From Gimesia algae (GTDB taxonomy: Bacteria; Planctomycetota; Planctomycetia; Planctomycetales; Planctomycetaceae), in the NCBI RefSeq assembly GCF_007746795.1, contig NZ_CP036343.1:668480-732479 (forward strand): a stretch of DNA of 64,000 nucleotides. The letters run 5' to 3'. Below, piece by piece: positions 38,060 through 46,624 of the stretch. Within the stretch, counting starts at the first letter, position 1. Each line of letters opens with the position of its first letter. The notes under the pieces are model-generated. The model was not told where the DNA came from. It saw only the letters and a list, made by a program, of their open reading frames with translations, and ran no database searches. The translations under genes and the position numbers were made by a program.

Positions 38060-40603
38060 ATGCGATATCAGAATGAGCAGATGATTCGAATCCGGGGTGC
38101 ACGCTGCCATAATCTGAAAAACATCGACGTAAACCTGCCGCATAATCAAATATCAATTGTGACAGGAGTCAGTGGGAGCGGGAAGAGCAGCCTGGTGTTT
38201 GATACCATTCACCAGGAAGGCCAACGACGTTTTCTGGAAAACCTGTCACCAGGTACCAGGCAATTGTTTAGCCAGGCTCAGCCCGTTGCTGTTGACCAGA
38301 TTCTGGGCTTGCCTCCCACGATCTGCTTTGATCAAACACAAAGAGTACAGTCAAAGCGCAGCACATTGGCAACACTGACTGAATTGTATGACTATTTTCG
38401 ACTACTCTATGCAAAACTGGGAATCGTTCACTGTGTGAATTGCGGGCAGGAACTGCATCAACAGACTCCGGAGCAAATCGTCGATCTGGTGCTGGCACTC
38501 GAAGACCGTAAAAAAGTGATGATACTGGCTCCGGTTGTCTCAGCCAAAAAGGGAAATCATGCTACTCTGTTCGATCAGATTGCTAAAGAGGGGTTTGTCA
38601 GAGCCAGACTTGATGGAGCAGTCATTGATATCACACAACCTCACGAATTCCCGGAGAATGTTCCGCATGATATCGAAATTGTAATCGACCGAATCATTGT
38701 CAAAGAGGGAATCCAGTCACGCCTGAAGGAATCGGTGGACCTGGCTTTAAAACAGGGGGGGGGCACCTGCCTGGTCAGTCAGCAGACAGAGGAAGGCTGG
38801 TCAGACCGGTATGTGAGCACCCGTCTGGCCTGCGGTCAATGCAATCTCAGTTTTCCTGATCCTGAGCCACTCACGTTCAGCTTTAACAGTTCCTACGGCG
38901 CCTGCGCAGCCTGTGATGGACTGGGGGTGATTGAACAATCCGATTCCGATGCAGATCAGATTTGTCCCGAATGCCAGGGAGCGCGCATCACTCAGTATGG
39001 ACGTTCTATTCTGCTGAATCAGCATTCCATTGACCAGGTTTTGCGGTTAACAGCGCCTGAAATAATCGACTGGCTTGATCAGTGGGAATCAGTGGCTAAT
39101 CAGGGATTGAGCCACCAGGATCACGTCATTGCAGATCAAATCGTGCCATCCATCCGAAAAAGGCTGGACTATCTGACTGAGATCGGACTGGGCTACATTC
39201 AACTGTCACGTCCATCTAAAACGTTGTCTGGTGGTGAATTACAGCGTGCCAGACTGGCTGCCTGCCTTGGTGCAGGAACAACGGGAGCCTGCTATATACT
39301 GGACGAACCCACGTCGGGTTTACACGCCAATGAAACTCAGAAACTGCTGACAATATTACAGCGTCTGAAGCAGGCTGGGAATACGATCATCGTTGTCGAA
39401 CATGATCACGATGTCATGCGAGCTGGAGATTATCTGATTGATATTGGTCCCCGGGCCGGTATGGAAGGGGGAGAACTGGTCTTCTCCGGAGACTATGAAG
39501 AATTTATTCAGCATCAGGAATCGCTTACCGTTCGAGGTTTAACGGCACGCGCCCAACACAGATCGGAAACGGATCGTAGCAACGCGAGTAATGATCAGTT
39601 CCTGCAACTCACAGGAGCACGAACAAATAACCTGAAGACAGTCACACTCATGGTTCCGCTTCAACAGCTTGTCTGTGTGACTGGAGTCAGTGGTTCAGGA
39701 AAAAGTTCTTTGATCATCGAAACACTGGTCCCTGCCATCAAATCAGAGTTGTACCGGCGTCCGAATCCTGGTTTGCATTATGATTCATTACAGGGGGTTG
39801 AACATCTGCAGCAGATTAAAATCATTGACCAAACTGCCCTGGGGAAAAACGGGCGTTCCAATCCCGCGACTTATTGTGGGATCTGGGACGAAGTACGAAA
39901 ACTGTTTTCGAAGACTAAAACAGCACGACTGCGAGGCTATACGGCACGACGATTCAGTTTTAATTCCTCTGAAGGCCGGTGTGGAGAATGCCGTGGCACT
40001 GGTGTGAAACGAATCGATCTGAAGTTTCTACCTCCCGTATTTCTTCCGTGTGAAAAATGCCATTCAAAACGATTTAACCAGCGAACTTTATCAGTCAGAT
40101 ATCGTGGCAAAACAGTCAGTGATGTTCTGGACATGTCCATTTCGCAAGCATGGGAGTTTTTTGAGTCGATTCCCCGAATCCGGAATGTTCTGCAGGTCAT
40201 GCTGGATCTTGGTCTGGGATATCTGGCGTTGGGGCAGCCGGCAAATCTGCTTTCCGGGGGAGAAGCACAGCGGATCAGGTTGGCTTCAGAATTGATCTCC
40301 CCATTCAACGGGATGGCGCTGTTCGTTCTGGATGAACCAACCCGAGGTTTACATTCACATGATATCGATTGCTTACAGCAGACATTAAACAAGTTGATTG
40401 ATGCTGGGAATTCGGTACTGGTAATAGAACATCACCCCCAGGTCATGTGTAAGGCTGACTGGATTATTGACCTTGGACCTGAAGCTGGTAATGCCGGAGG
40501 GGCCATCATCGATGAAGGTCCCCCCGCAGAAATCGCTGCCAACCGCCAGGGTGCGACGGGAAGACTACTGTACGAGTTGCTTGAGGATGATGTACACGAT
40601 TGA
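38060..40603 (+). CDS. uvrA: UvrA-family excinuclease ATPase, short form
   Basis: UvrA recognises damaged DNA in nucleotide excision repair. The 847 residues show both ATPase halves: Walker A GVSGSGKSS at 36-44 and 542-550, and signatures LSGGELQR (389-396) and LSGGEAQR (731-738). CxxC zinc pairs occur at 125/128, 258/261, 282/285, 302/305, 641/644 and 664/667. The UvrB-binding stretch is kept (PVVSAKKGNHATLFDQIAKEGFVRARLDG). It is about 90-100 residues shorter than usual UvrA (about 940), mainly in the insertion region around 310-370. It may be a second UvrA paralog, not the housekeeping one. AAGG seven bases before ATG 38060 supports the start. Confidence 0.88.
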   Translation: MRYQNEQMIRIRGARCHNLKNIDVNLPHNQISIVTGVSGSGKSSLVFDTIHQEGQRRFLENLSPGTRQLFSQAQPVAVDQILGLPPTICFDQTQRVQSKRSTLATLTELYDYFRLLYAKLGIVHCVNCGQELHQQTPEQIVDLVLALEDRKKVMILAPVVSAKKGNHATLFDQIAKEGFVRARLDGAVIDITQPHEFPENVPHDIEIVIDRIIVKEGIQSRLKESVDLALKQGGGTCLVSQQTEEGWSDRYVSTRLACGQCNLSFPDPEPLTFSFNSSYGACAACDGLGVIEQSDSDADQICPECQGARITQYGRSILLNQHSIDQVLRLTAPEIIDWLDQWESVANQGLSHQDHVIADQIVPSIRKRLDYLTEIGLGYIQLSRPSKTLSGGELQRARLAACLGAGTTGACYILDEPTSGLHANETQKLLTILQRLKQAGNTIIVVEHDHDVMRAGDYLIDIGPRAGMEGGELVFSGDYEEFIQHQESLTVRGLTARAQHRSETDRSNASNDQFLQLTGARTNNLKTVTLMVPLQQLVCVTGVSGSGKSSLIIETLVPAIKSELYRRPNPGLHYDSLQGVEHLQQIKIIDQTALGKNGRSNPATYCGIWDEVRKLFSKTKTARLRGYTARRFSFNSSEGRCGECRGTGVKRIDLKFLPPVFLPCEKCHSKRFNQRTLSVRYRGKTVSDVLDMSISQAWEFFESIPRIRNVLQVMLDLGLGYLALGQPANLLSGGEAQRIRLASELISPFNGMALFVLDEPTRGLHSHDIDCLQQTLNKLIDAGNSVLVIEHHPQVMCKADWIIDLGPEAGNAGGAIIDEGPPAEIAANRQGATGRLLYELLEDDVHD

Positions 40604-40925
40604 GTTTTTTTAGAAGTCTATCAAAAGTAACTCCTGCAGAACCCACTCATTTTAATTATAATAGAGCGAACTGCATTTAAGAATCGCGTCTCTCAATCTA
40701 ATTTACTCATCTCAAATGGCCGTGACGACGCTACAGTAAAACGGGTCCTAGAGCGCATCACATTTAACCATAGCGTCTCACAATCTATTATACTCGGTCC
40801 AAATGGCCCTGGAGACGTTACAGTAAAACTGGACACAGTCTAGTCCAATCACAGGCTGATCAATCGCGCACTGACTATCCGTCAACTCCCCTGGTTACCT
40901 TAGAGAAAGTTAAGCTGCAAGAATA
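40604..40925. other. Intergenic region holding two repeat units
   Basis: This 322-base gap between the UvrA gene and the PsbP-like gene contains two tandem 87-base repeat units (40663-40836), annotated separately. The rest shows no coding frame. There is no clear T-run terminator after the uvrA stop. Confidence 0.6.
40663..40836. repeat. Two tandem units of an 87-bp intergenic repeat
   Basis: Unit A (40663-40749) and unit B (40750-40836) both begin with agagcg and both carry gcgtctc, a tcaatct- or caatct-like centre, and caaatggcc, and end near acagtaaaac. Unit B has the arms TAGCGTCTC (40771-40779) and GAGACGTTA (40812-40820), which form a 9-bp stem with one G-T pair. Unit A's right arm is degraded. 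A closely similar copy lies at 59006-59096 and a degenerate one near 49254-49290. Confidence 0.8.
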
Positions 40926-41384
40926 ATGAAATTATTTAATGAGTACGGCATTTCGTTTGAGTATCCTGATGACTGGGAACTGACAAAAGAAGTAAACGAA
41001 AAGAATGGAGAAATTCAAATCAGTGTCTCAGGCACTGACTCTTCGTTCTGGATGATTTCTCTGTTTCTGGTTGATATACCTGCTGAGGAACTACTGAAAA
41101 AGTCGCTGGAAGTTTTTCAGGAAGAATATGATGATCTGGATGTGTATGATGCCAAAGTCCGTTTGGCTGGCAAGGAATGTTCGGGTTACGATATCGAGTT
41201 TGTCTGCTCTGAATTAATCAACAGTGCCTTCCTGCGGGCCTTGAAAACCAGCCTGTTTACAGCATTTATCCTGTATCAGGGAACGGACCAGGATCTGCAG
41301 GACACTCTAAAAGATCTGGAAGCGATTTCTCTGAGCCTGGATATTTTTGATAATGAATTTGACGGATATCTGGATATAGTTTAA
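40926..41384 (+). CDS. PsbP/Mog1-like (DUF1795-type) protein
   Basis: This is a 152-residue acidic, soluble protein of no known function. The start (YGISFEYPDDWEL) and the middle (YDAKVRLAGKECSGYDIEF) match the pattern of PsbP/Mog1-like alpha-beta folds annotated as DUF1795. There the first strand reads as a hydrophobic-tyrosine-P-x-x-W signature and a later G-x-x-G-Y/D-hydrophobic strand follows. No signal peptide or membrane helix is seen. It lies after the repeat-rich gap and before a small winged helix gene, with no clear operon. Confidence 0.6.
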   Translation: MKLFNEYGISFEYPDDWELTKEVNEKNGEIQISVSGTDSSFWMISLFLVDIPAEELLKKSLEVFQEEYDDLDVYDAKVRLAGKECSGYDIEFVCSELINSAFLRALKTSLFTAFILYQGTDQDLQDTLKDLEAISLSLDIFDNEFDGYLDIV

Positions 41385-41584
41385 GTTTAATTCCTGCGAA
41401 TGAACAATATCTCGGACAATCAATGATTGCTTACCAAAGTCGACCGGTTTTATATTTATAATAGTCAAACGAGACCGTTGCTAACTGGCGTTCAACGGCG
41501 TGACGCCGATGCAGCGTGATAGCAGTGGAAGCCGCAACCGTACCGTTACCGAAAACTGCAGGTTTATCGTTCAGGAGCATTTTG

Positions 41585-41812
41585 ATGTCAGCGGAAATTG
41601 AATCACATCAGGTTGAGAGCATCGGTGTTGTTGCAGGGGTCGTCTGGCAATATTTAAGTGAACACGAACCGGTGACACTCAGTAAACTGTCACGTGAAAT
41701 TGAAGCGCCCCGTGATCTGGTCATGCAGGCTGTCGGGTGGCTGGGCCGAGAAGGGAAAATTGAATTTCATCAGGGATCACGCAGTAAACTGATCTCATTA
41801 GTGAAAGAGTAA
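41585..41812 (+). CDS. Small winged helix-turn-helix protein
   Basis: This 75-residue protein is built as one winged helix: VGVVAGVVWQYLSEHEP-type helix 1, then TLSKLSREIEAPRDLVMQAVGWLGREGKIEFHQGSRSKLISL, in which the recognition helix and the wing are plain. It resembles the DUF2582 group of small wHTH proteins. The frame stays open to a GTG at 41516, but AGGAG eight bases before ATG 41585 fixes the start here. It may be a regulator or a protein-interaction module; DNA targets are not evident. Confidence 0.75.
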   Translation: MSAEIESHQVESIGVVAGVVWQYLSEHEPVTLSKLSREIEAPRDLVMQAVGWLGREGKIEFHQGSRSKLISLVKE

Positions 41813-41914
41813 ATAAACGAATACTCATGCTCATCTGACTGCAAAATACAGGGCACATTTTGTGGCAGAGCGGGGTGTCATTTTTCCGCCATCTGCCCTG
41901 CGGAGGTCACATCG

Positions 41915-42865
41915 TTGAGTGACTCAAAAATAAATGAACTGTATCAACAGGCACGTCTACTTCAGAAATCTCGTGAAATCGAAAAAGCCATCGAGATTTA
42001 TCAGAGGATCATCAGTATCAAACCTGTTGAAAAGAAGGCACATGTCGCGATTGCTACCGCTTTTTTTCAGTTAAAACGGTATCCTGATGCCATCCACCAT
42101 TTTGAAGAACTGACCCGCCTGGCTCCGGCAGATGCTTCCCCTTATATTAATATGGGAGCAATCTATAACCGTATGGGCGAATACAAACAGGCATTGAATG
42201 TCTTAAGAAAAGCGGTTCAGAAAAACAAGAGATCAACGGATGCATTCTACAACATGGGAATTGCTCACAAAGGGCTCAACCAGTTAAGCATGGCGGTCAC
42301 CGCTTATAAACAGGCGATCGTATTTGACGATGAAATGGTCGATGCCCATTTCAATCTGGGAAATGTTTATCTGGAAATGAAAAATCATACACAAGCGCAT
42401 TCCAGCTTTTCGCGGGCGCTGGAAATCTCGCCCGGTTTCAAGAAAGCTAGAAATGCCATGAATATCCTGGACGATGAATTAATGAAAGAGAAAGAGAAAC
42501 TGAGTCCTTTTGGTCGCCTGGTAGATGAATCGACACTACAAAAAAAAGGCACTACCGTTTCTACTCGCGATCTCAGTGTTGAAGAACGTGAGAGTGACCG
42601 CCGAAAAATTCATCAACTGTGTGATGATGTTACTGAAATCACACACACCATCGTTGATAATTTAAAGAAAAGTGTGAATCCCGGTCTACTCAATCTGAAT
42701 CGTTGTATCTCGCAGGGTGAAAAACACTACTCTGAACTGGATGAAGCTTATTCGACATTTCAGAAAAAAGTGAAATCACTGAATGACATGAGAAAGCTGT
42801 TAAAACATCGCATGCTCGAGTTGCGTTCTCATGAAGCATTAATCAATTCCAGCGACGTAGATTAA
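41915..42865 (+). CDS. TPR-repeat protein with coiled-coil tail
   Basis: This 316-residue protein has about five tetratricopeptide repeats at residues 5-190 (KAIEIYQRIISIKPVEKKAH, YPDAIHHFEELTRLAPADAS, YKQALNVLRKAVQ, MAVTAYKQAIVFDDEMVDAH, QAHSSFSRALEISPGF). A charged helical, coiled-coil-like tail follows (about 195-316). It has no signal or membrane segment, so it is a cytosolic scaffold. The start is TTG 41915, supported by GCGGAGG eight bases earlier, an unusually good ribosome binding site. The partners are unknown; it converges with comEC six bases after its stop. Confidence 0.85.
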   Translation: MSDSKINELYQQARLLQKSREIEKAIEIYQRIISIKPVEKKAHVAIATAFFQLKRYPDAIHHFEELTRLAPADASPYINMGAIYNRMGEYKQALNVLRKAVQKNKRSTDAFYNMGIAHKGLNQLSMAVTAYKQAIVFDDEMVDAHFNLGNVYLEMKNHTQAHSSFSRALEISPGFKKARNAMNILDDELMKEKEKLSPFGRLVDESTLQKKGTTVSTRDLSVEERESDRRKIHQLCDDVTEITHTIVDNLKKSVNPGLLNLNRCISQGEKHYSELDEAYSTFQKKVKSLNDMRKLLKHRMLELRSHEALINSSDVD

Positions 42866-42871
42866 ATTATA

Positions 42872-45490
42872 CTACCGTTCAGTCAATTCGTAACTGTTAC
42901 CAACCACCCTGAATGGATTTACCGTCAAGTTGCCTGCTTTGTCCACCTCACAGACAATTGCTCCATGCTGTTGCGTGGAATAAATCTGTGTGCTTTCCGG
43001 AAAAGTCTTTTTCAAATCAGGAATCGTCTGCTTCTTGCCTCCACTGACAATCACATGTGCAGGATTCGCCCATTCGCTCAGATCACGCGTATTTGCAGTT
43101 CGACTGCCGTGGTGAGGTGACAGCAGCACATCCACTTTGTCAGTTATTGGTTCACTTAACAGTTTTTTGAGTCCCGCTCCTTCTAAATCTCCCGTGAGAA
43201 GAATCTGACGCCCTCCATAACTGATGCGCAAAGTCAGGCTGGATGGATTGTCGTCCTCATATCGATCTCCAGAGTCGGGATGCAGAACCTCGATGGTCGT
43301 TTTTTCTCCCAAGGTAAAGTGGTCGCCTTTTCCGATAAGTTGTATGGGCACTTGAAACTCCAATGCTGTATCACACAATTCGATTGTACCCCGCTGCGAC
43401 CGCATCAGAAACGATTGCGGAAAGGCAAGCTCACGCACATATCCATTTGTAACCAGTTCTGCTGCCGAATTAAAATGATCGCGATCGGCGTGTGAAATCA
43501 GTAGATAATCAACCCTGCGAATCCCACGTGATAGTAATGTGTTCTTAATTTTCGAGTAGGTTTGTTCCACAGGCGACATTGACCCCGCGTCGTAGAGAAT
43601 CGTCTCTCCACCGGGAGCTTCAATCAAAATAGAGACTCCATGATTGACGGCAATAAAGGTACATCGCAGGGAAGGTTCCCGTATGTTCAACAGGGGCACC
43701 AACAGGCCCGTCACGATCCAGACAGGCAGTAGCAACAGCCTTATTTTTTTGACAGAGATGCTGGAGAACCAATGATGCTTCCAGAAAACCGTTAAAACGG
43801 ATAATAGCAGCAGGGTATAATACATCAGTATCCACCAGAGGGCGGGAGCCGGTAACTCGAAATGGGACCAAGGCAAATTTGATGTCCACTCTACTATCCA
43901 AAGCAGCAACTGCAGACTCTGGTCAAAACAATAGCCCAAAAACCCAGCGGTAAACGGAAGCAACGAACCGACAAACATCAACAGATACCCCAACAGGAGT
44001 ATCAGAAACAGAAAGGGGAAGATCAGAGTATTCACGACAAGCCCGACTGGAGCCAGCAGGTGAAAGTGATAGAGAACCAGAGGAGCTGTTGTGATCCAGA
44101 TGAAGAATGTAACCAGAAAAATACTGTAAAGCATCCGAAAATACTGAAGACCAAACCGTTGTAAAGGTGTCTGTAAAAGCGGATCGCCGGCTTTCAGACG
44201 CCAGCGTAACGGAAGCCAGGTCTGCTGATACAGGTTTTTATAAAAGTCCTGGTTTACTGTCCAGAGAATAGACGCCACGGCTAGAAACGATAGCTGGGTT
44301 CCTACATCAAACAGGTCTGTTGGATTAATCAGTAGAATAATCAGCGCCGACAGACAAACCAGATTCAAGGTGGTAATCGTGCGCCAACTGACCAGCCCCA
44401 GCGTAACAAGCACACAAAATGAAGCAGCTCTTAAGATCGGCGGACGGATCTCGATGATCGACAGGTAAAACAGAATCGCCAGAATCAAAAAAGTCACTGT
44501 TACTGTGCGCGGCAGATTCAAGATATGGCAGCTACTCCAGACGATGATGCTGAAAAAACCTATATGTAACCCGGAGATCGCTAAAAAATGGATCAATCCG
44601 GACTTGCTGAATTCCTGACGCACTTTGGGGCTCAATTCCGCACGTTCACCCAGCAGGAGTGCCAGAGCGACTGGCTGAGAAGTCTCTGACGTATGCGCAA
44701 CGATGCGTGTTTTGAACCAGTCATGAACTGACGCCCGAAGCCGGTTCCAGGAATAGTCGTTCGATTTCTGGATCAGTGCTATCGCTTCAGGGATTTTGAC
44801 AGAGAGAATGGCATCAATTTTCTGTTTGCGAAAATAGATCGAAAAATCATAATCTTCAGGGTTATCGGGTTTCGCGCAATGCCTCAGCTCACCACAAATA
44901 TTAATCAAATCCCCAGCTGCGAGCTGGCTTACGAGCCCCGGTTCGGATGGTTTTCGATTTTCTGTAATGAAAACACGTACTTTACCCGAAATGGGAATCT
45001 TGGAATCTTTGACCAGAAGATTCCGACAGGCAAGCGTAAACTGAATCCTTCGTTGAGGCTGTTCCGGATTCAACAATTCGTCTTCTTTTAAATCGCGAAT
45101 ATCTGGTTTGGAAGAAATATTACCGACCAGTCTGACAATACATTTGGGAACCTGCTGCTGACTCGCAGAAGGGAGCAGGCGAGTGACGTGCTCCGGAGAG
45201 CGAGAATGCCAGAATTCGTGATACCGCAAGGCTCCCAGTGAGACGACCACGACCAGTAACATGAGAGTGGCAAGTTTTCTCCAGTGGGCCCAATACGTCA
45301 GTAGCCAGCAGACTAAGGCAGTTCCAGCAAACAGGATCCAGACAGAAAGATCCAGGTTCAACCAGGCATCCAACAGGATCCCCGCAGCAAAGCAAATAAG
45401 CACACTCAAGGCAGGAGACCGCTGAGGATGATGCAGAATATGATCTCCTGGATTCGCTCTCTTTTCAATCTGTTTAGGGGATTCGTTCAT
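42872..45490 (-). CDS. comEC: ComEC/Rec2-family DNA uptake channel
   Basis: ComEC forms the inner-membrane channel for single-stranded DNA in natural transformation. The 872 residues begin with a helix-rich N-terminus, then an OB-fold-like (DUF4131) domain and a Competence domain with many helices. This contains VALALLLGERAELS and FLAISGLHIGFFSIIVW, the family hallmark. The C-terminal metallo-beta-lactamase domain has LISHADRDH (H667, D669, D671, H672), GDLEGAG and SPHHGSRTAN. The metal ligands are all present. ATG 45490 is used; TTG 45493 is the codon before it. No other competence genes are adjacent. Confidence 0.95.
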   Translation of the reverse strand: MNESPKQIEKRANPGDHILHHPQRSPALSVLICFAAGILLDAWLNLDLSVWILFAGTALVCWLLTYWAHWRKLATLMLLVVVVSLGALRYHEFWHSRSPEHVTRLLPSASQQQVPKCIVRLVGNISSKPDIRDLKEDELLNPEQPQRRIQFTLACRNLLVKDSKIPISGKVRVFITENRKPSEPGLVSQLAAGDLINICGELRHCAKPDNPEDYDFSIYFRKQKIDAILSVKIPEAIALIQKSNDYSWNRLRASVHDWFKTRIVAHTSETSQPVALALLLGERAELSPKVRQEFSKSGLIHFLAISGLHIGFFSIIVWSSCHILNLPRTVTVTFLILAILFYLSIIEIRPPILRAASFCVLVTLGLVSWRTITTLNLVCLSALIILLINPTDLFDVGTQLSFLAVASILWTVNQDFYKNLYQQTWLPLRWRLKAGDPLLQTPLQRFGLQYFRMLYSIFLVTFFIWITTAPLVLYHFHLLAPVGLVVNTLIFPFLFLILLLGYLLMFVGSLLPFTAGFLGYCFDQSLQLLLWIVEWTSNLPWSHFELPAPALWWILMYYTLLLLSVLTVFWKHHWFSSISVKKIRLLLLPVWIVTGLLVPLLNIREPSLRCTFIAVNHGVSILIEAPGGETILYDAGSMSPVEQTYSKIKNTLLSRGIRRVDYLLISHADRDHFNSAAELVTNGYVRELAFPQSFLMRSQRGTIELCDTALEFQVPIQLIGKGDHFTLGEKTTIEVLHPDSGDRYEDDNPSSLTLRISYGGRQILLTGDLEGAGLKKLLSEPITDKVDVLLSPHHGSRTANTRDLSEWANPAHVIVSGGKKQTIPDLKKTFPESTQIYSTQQHGAIVCEVDKAGNLTVNPFRVVGNSYELTER

Positions 45491-45512
45491 CAAAACAGGA
45501 ACCCCATCGAAT

Positions 45513-46490
45513 TCAGGGGACTACGGGCAGATTTAAATCAACCTGATTGTGCATCGTATAAAAACGAAATCGATTCCCATCTGGAATCAATAAACCGCTC
45601 GACTGATTGACTTCGGGTCTGGTCAACGGGTTTCCTGAATATTTAACCCAGTCAATCATATTTTGGGAAGCAGCAATATTTGTGGTCCATAATGATGGTT
45701 TTTGGACGGCTGCAGTGCCGTGAAATACCATGTAATAAGTTCCCTGGTATTTGATCAGCTGATTCATGGCAATCATTTTTTGATCATAAGATTCAGGGCC
45801 GGGCAGCATAACTGGCTGGTCGTTGTTTATATTCGTCCAGACTTTCATATCCGGTGAAGTCGCCAGCCAGATCCCTGCATCCCGTCTTTCATAAAACAGA
45901 TACCAGGTTCCTTTTTCATACCAGACGACAGGCGTTCCATAGGGGCCGGCGGCAATGGGTTTCCCGTCCGACATGCGAACATCCAGTGCACCAACGCGGG
46001 TCCAGTTTACCGCATCAGTGGAAGTCAGATGCTGGGCGATATCATTCTTGCCTTCGGCAAACATGTGATAGGTATTTCCCTGTTTGATTACCATCATGTC
46101 TTCTACCCAATGCTGCTGGTAGATGGGATTACAGGGGGATCGCGTCCAGTGAATCCCATCACAGGACCAGGCATATCCCAGTTTTTTTATTCCTTGGCGG
46201 GTTCCATCATAGCCGGTAAACCACAGGTGATAGAAATCTTCTTCTTTCAGAATCCAGCCACGCTCTCGGATTTTCACATCCCAGTGACCGGGCCCCTGTG
46301 CCTCAAAGATCGGGTTGGATGTATAGGGACGGAATTTGGTTAATTCATCCGGGAAACGGATTTCTTCAGCAACAAGCGTCGAAGAGATCCCGTAGAGAAA
46401 TATTGTCAGTACCAGTAAACGGGAAGTATTAAAACGTATGTAGAATTTCACCGTGGGTCCGTTCATTTTATAACAATCATCAGGTTTCAT
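45513..46490 (-). CDS. Glycosidase-like five-bladed propeller protein, exported
   Basis: The protein resembles the GH43/GH32-type five-bladed propeller fold: ERGWILKEEDFYHLWFTGYD, YAWSCDGIHWTRSPCNPIY, MFAEGKNDIAQHLTSTDAVNWTRV, WYLFYERRDAGIWLATSPDMKVWTN and YMVFHGTAA are blade motifs. A signal peptide follows the start (SRLLVLTIFLYGISSTLVA). A candidate promoter (TATAAT at 46529-46524) puts the transcript start near 46517, so ATG 46511 would be almost leaderless. ATG 46490 is chosen and ATG 46466 remains possible. The enzyme activity is not defined. Confidence 0.75.
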   Translation of the reverse strand: MKPDDCYKMNGPTVKFYIRFNTSRLLVLTIFLYGISSTLVAEEIRFPDELTKFRPYTSNPIFEAQGPGHWDVKIRERGWILKEEDFYHLWFTGYDGTRQGIKKLGYAWSCDGIHWTRSPCNPIYQQHWVEDMMVIKQGNTYHMFAEGKNDIAQHLTSTDAVNWTRVGALDVRMSDGKPIAAGPYGTPVVWYEKGTWYLFYERRDAGIWLATSPDMKVWTNINNDQPVMLPGPESYDQKMIAMNQLIKYQGTYYMVFHGTAAVQKPSLWTTNIAASQNMIDWVKYSGNPLTRPEVNQSSGLLIPDGNRFRFYTMHNQVDLNLPVVP

Positions 46491-46523
46491 GTGTTTCCAC
46501 TGCCATCTCATTGAAGTTTCGTT

Positions 46524-46553
46524 ATTATACGCAGATCACTTTCCGAAATTCAA
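46524..46553 (-). promoter_or_regulatory. Sigma70-type promoter for the propeller gene
   Basis: On the minus strand TTGAAT (46553-46548) and TATAAT (46529-46524) are separated by 18 bases. Transcription would start near 46517. The site lies in the divergent gap upstream of the peptide transporter operon and may be shared in regulation. Confidence 0.55.
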
Positions 46554-46624
46554 AGTGTCAGAGATGAATTCTGAGTGCACCTGCGAGACAGGTCATTTTG
46601 AAATCAGAACCAAAAGGATTTACC

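Noticed and set aside
38083-38093. gattcgaatcc, similar to a tRNA T-loop
   Set aside because: It lies in the start of uvrA, with no matching acceptor or anticodon arms around it.
40604-40925. Possible CRISPR-like array from the two tandem units
   Set aside because: There are only two units, they directly abut without spacers, and a further copy is elsewhere in an intergenic gap.
41865-41905. GGCAG/CTGCC pairing before the TPR gene
   Set aside because: Short interrupted stem. It could affect the ribosome binding site, but chance is as likely.
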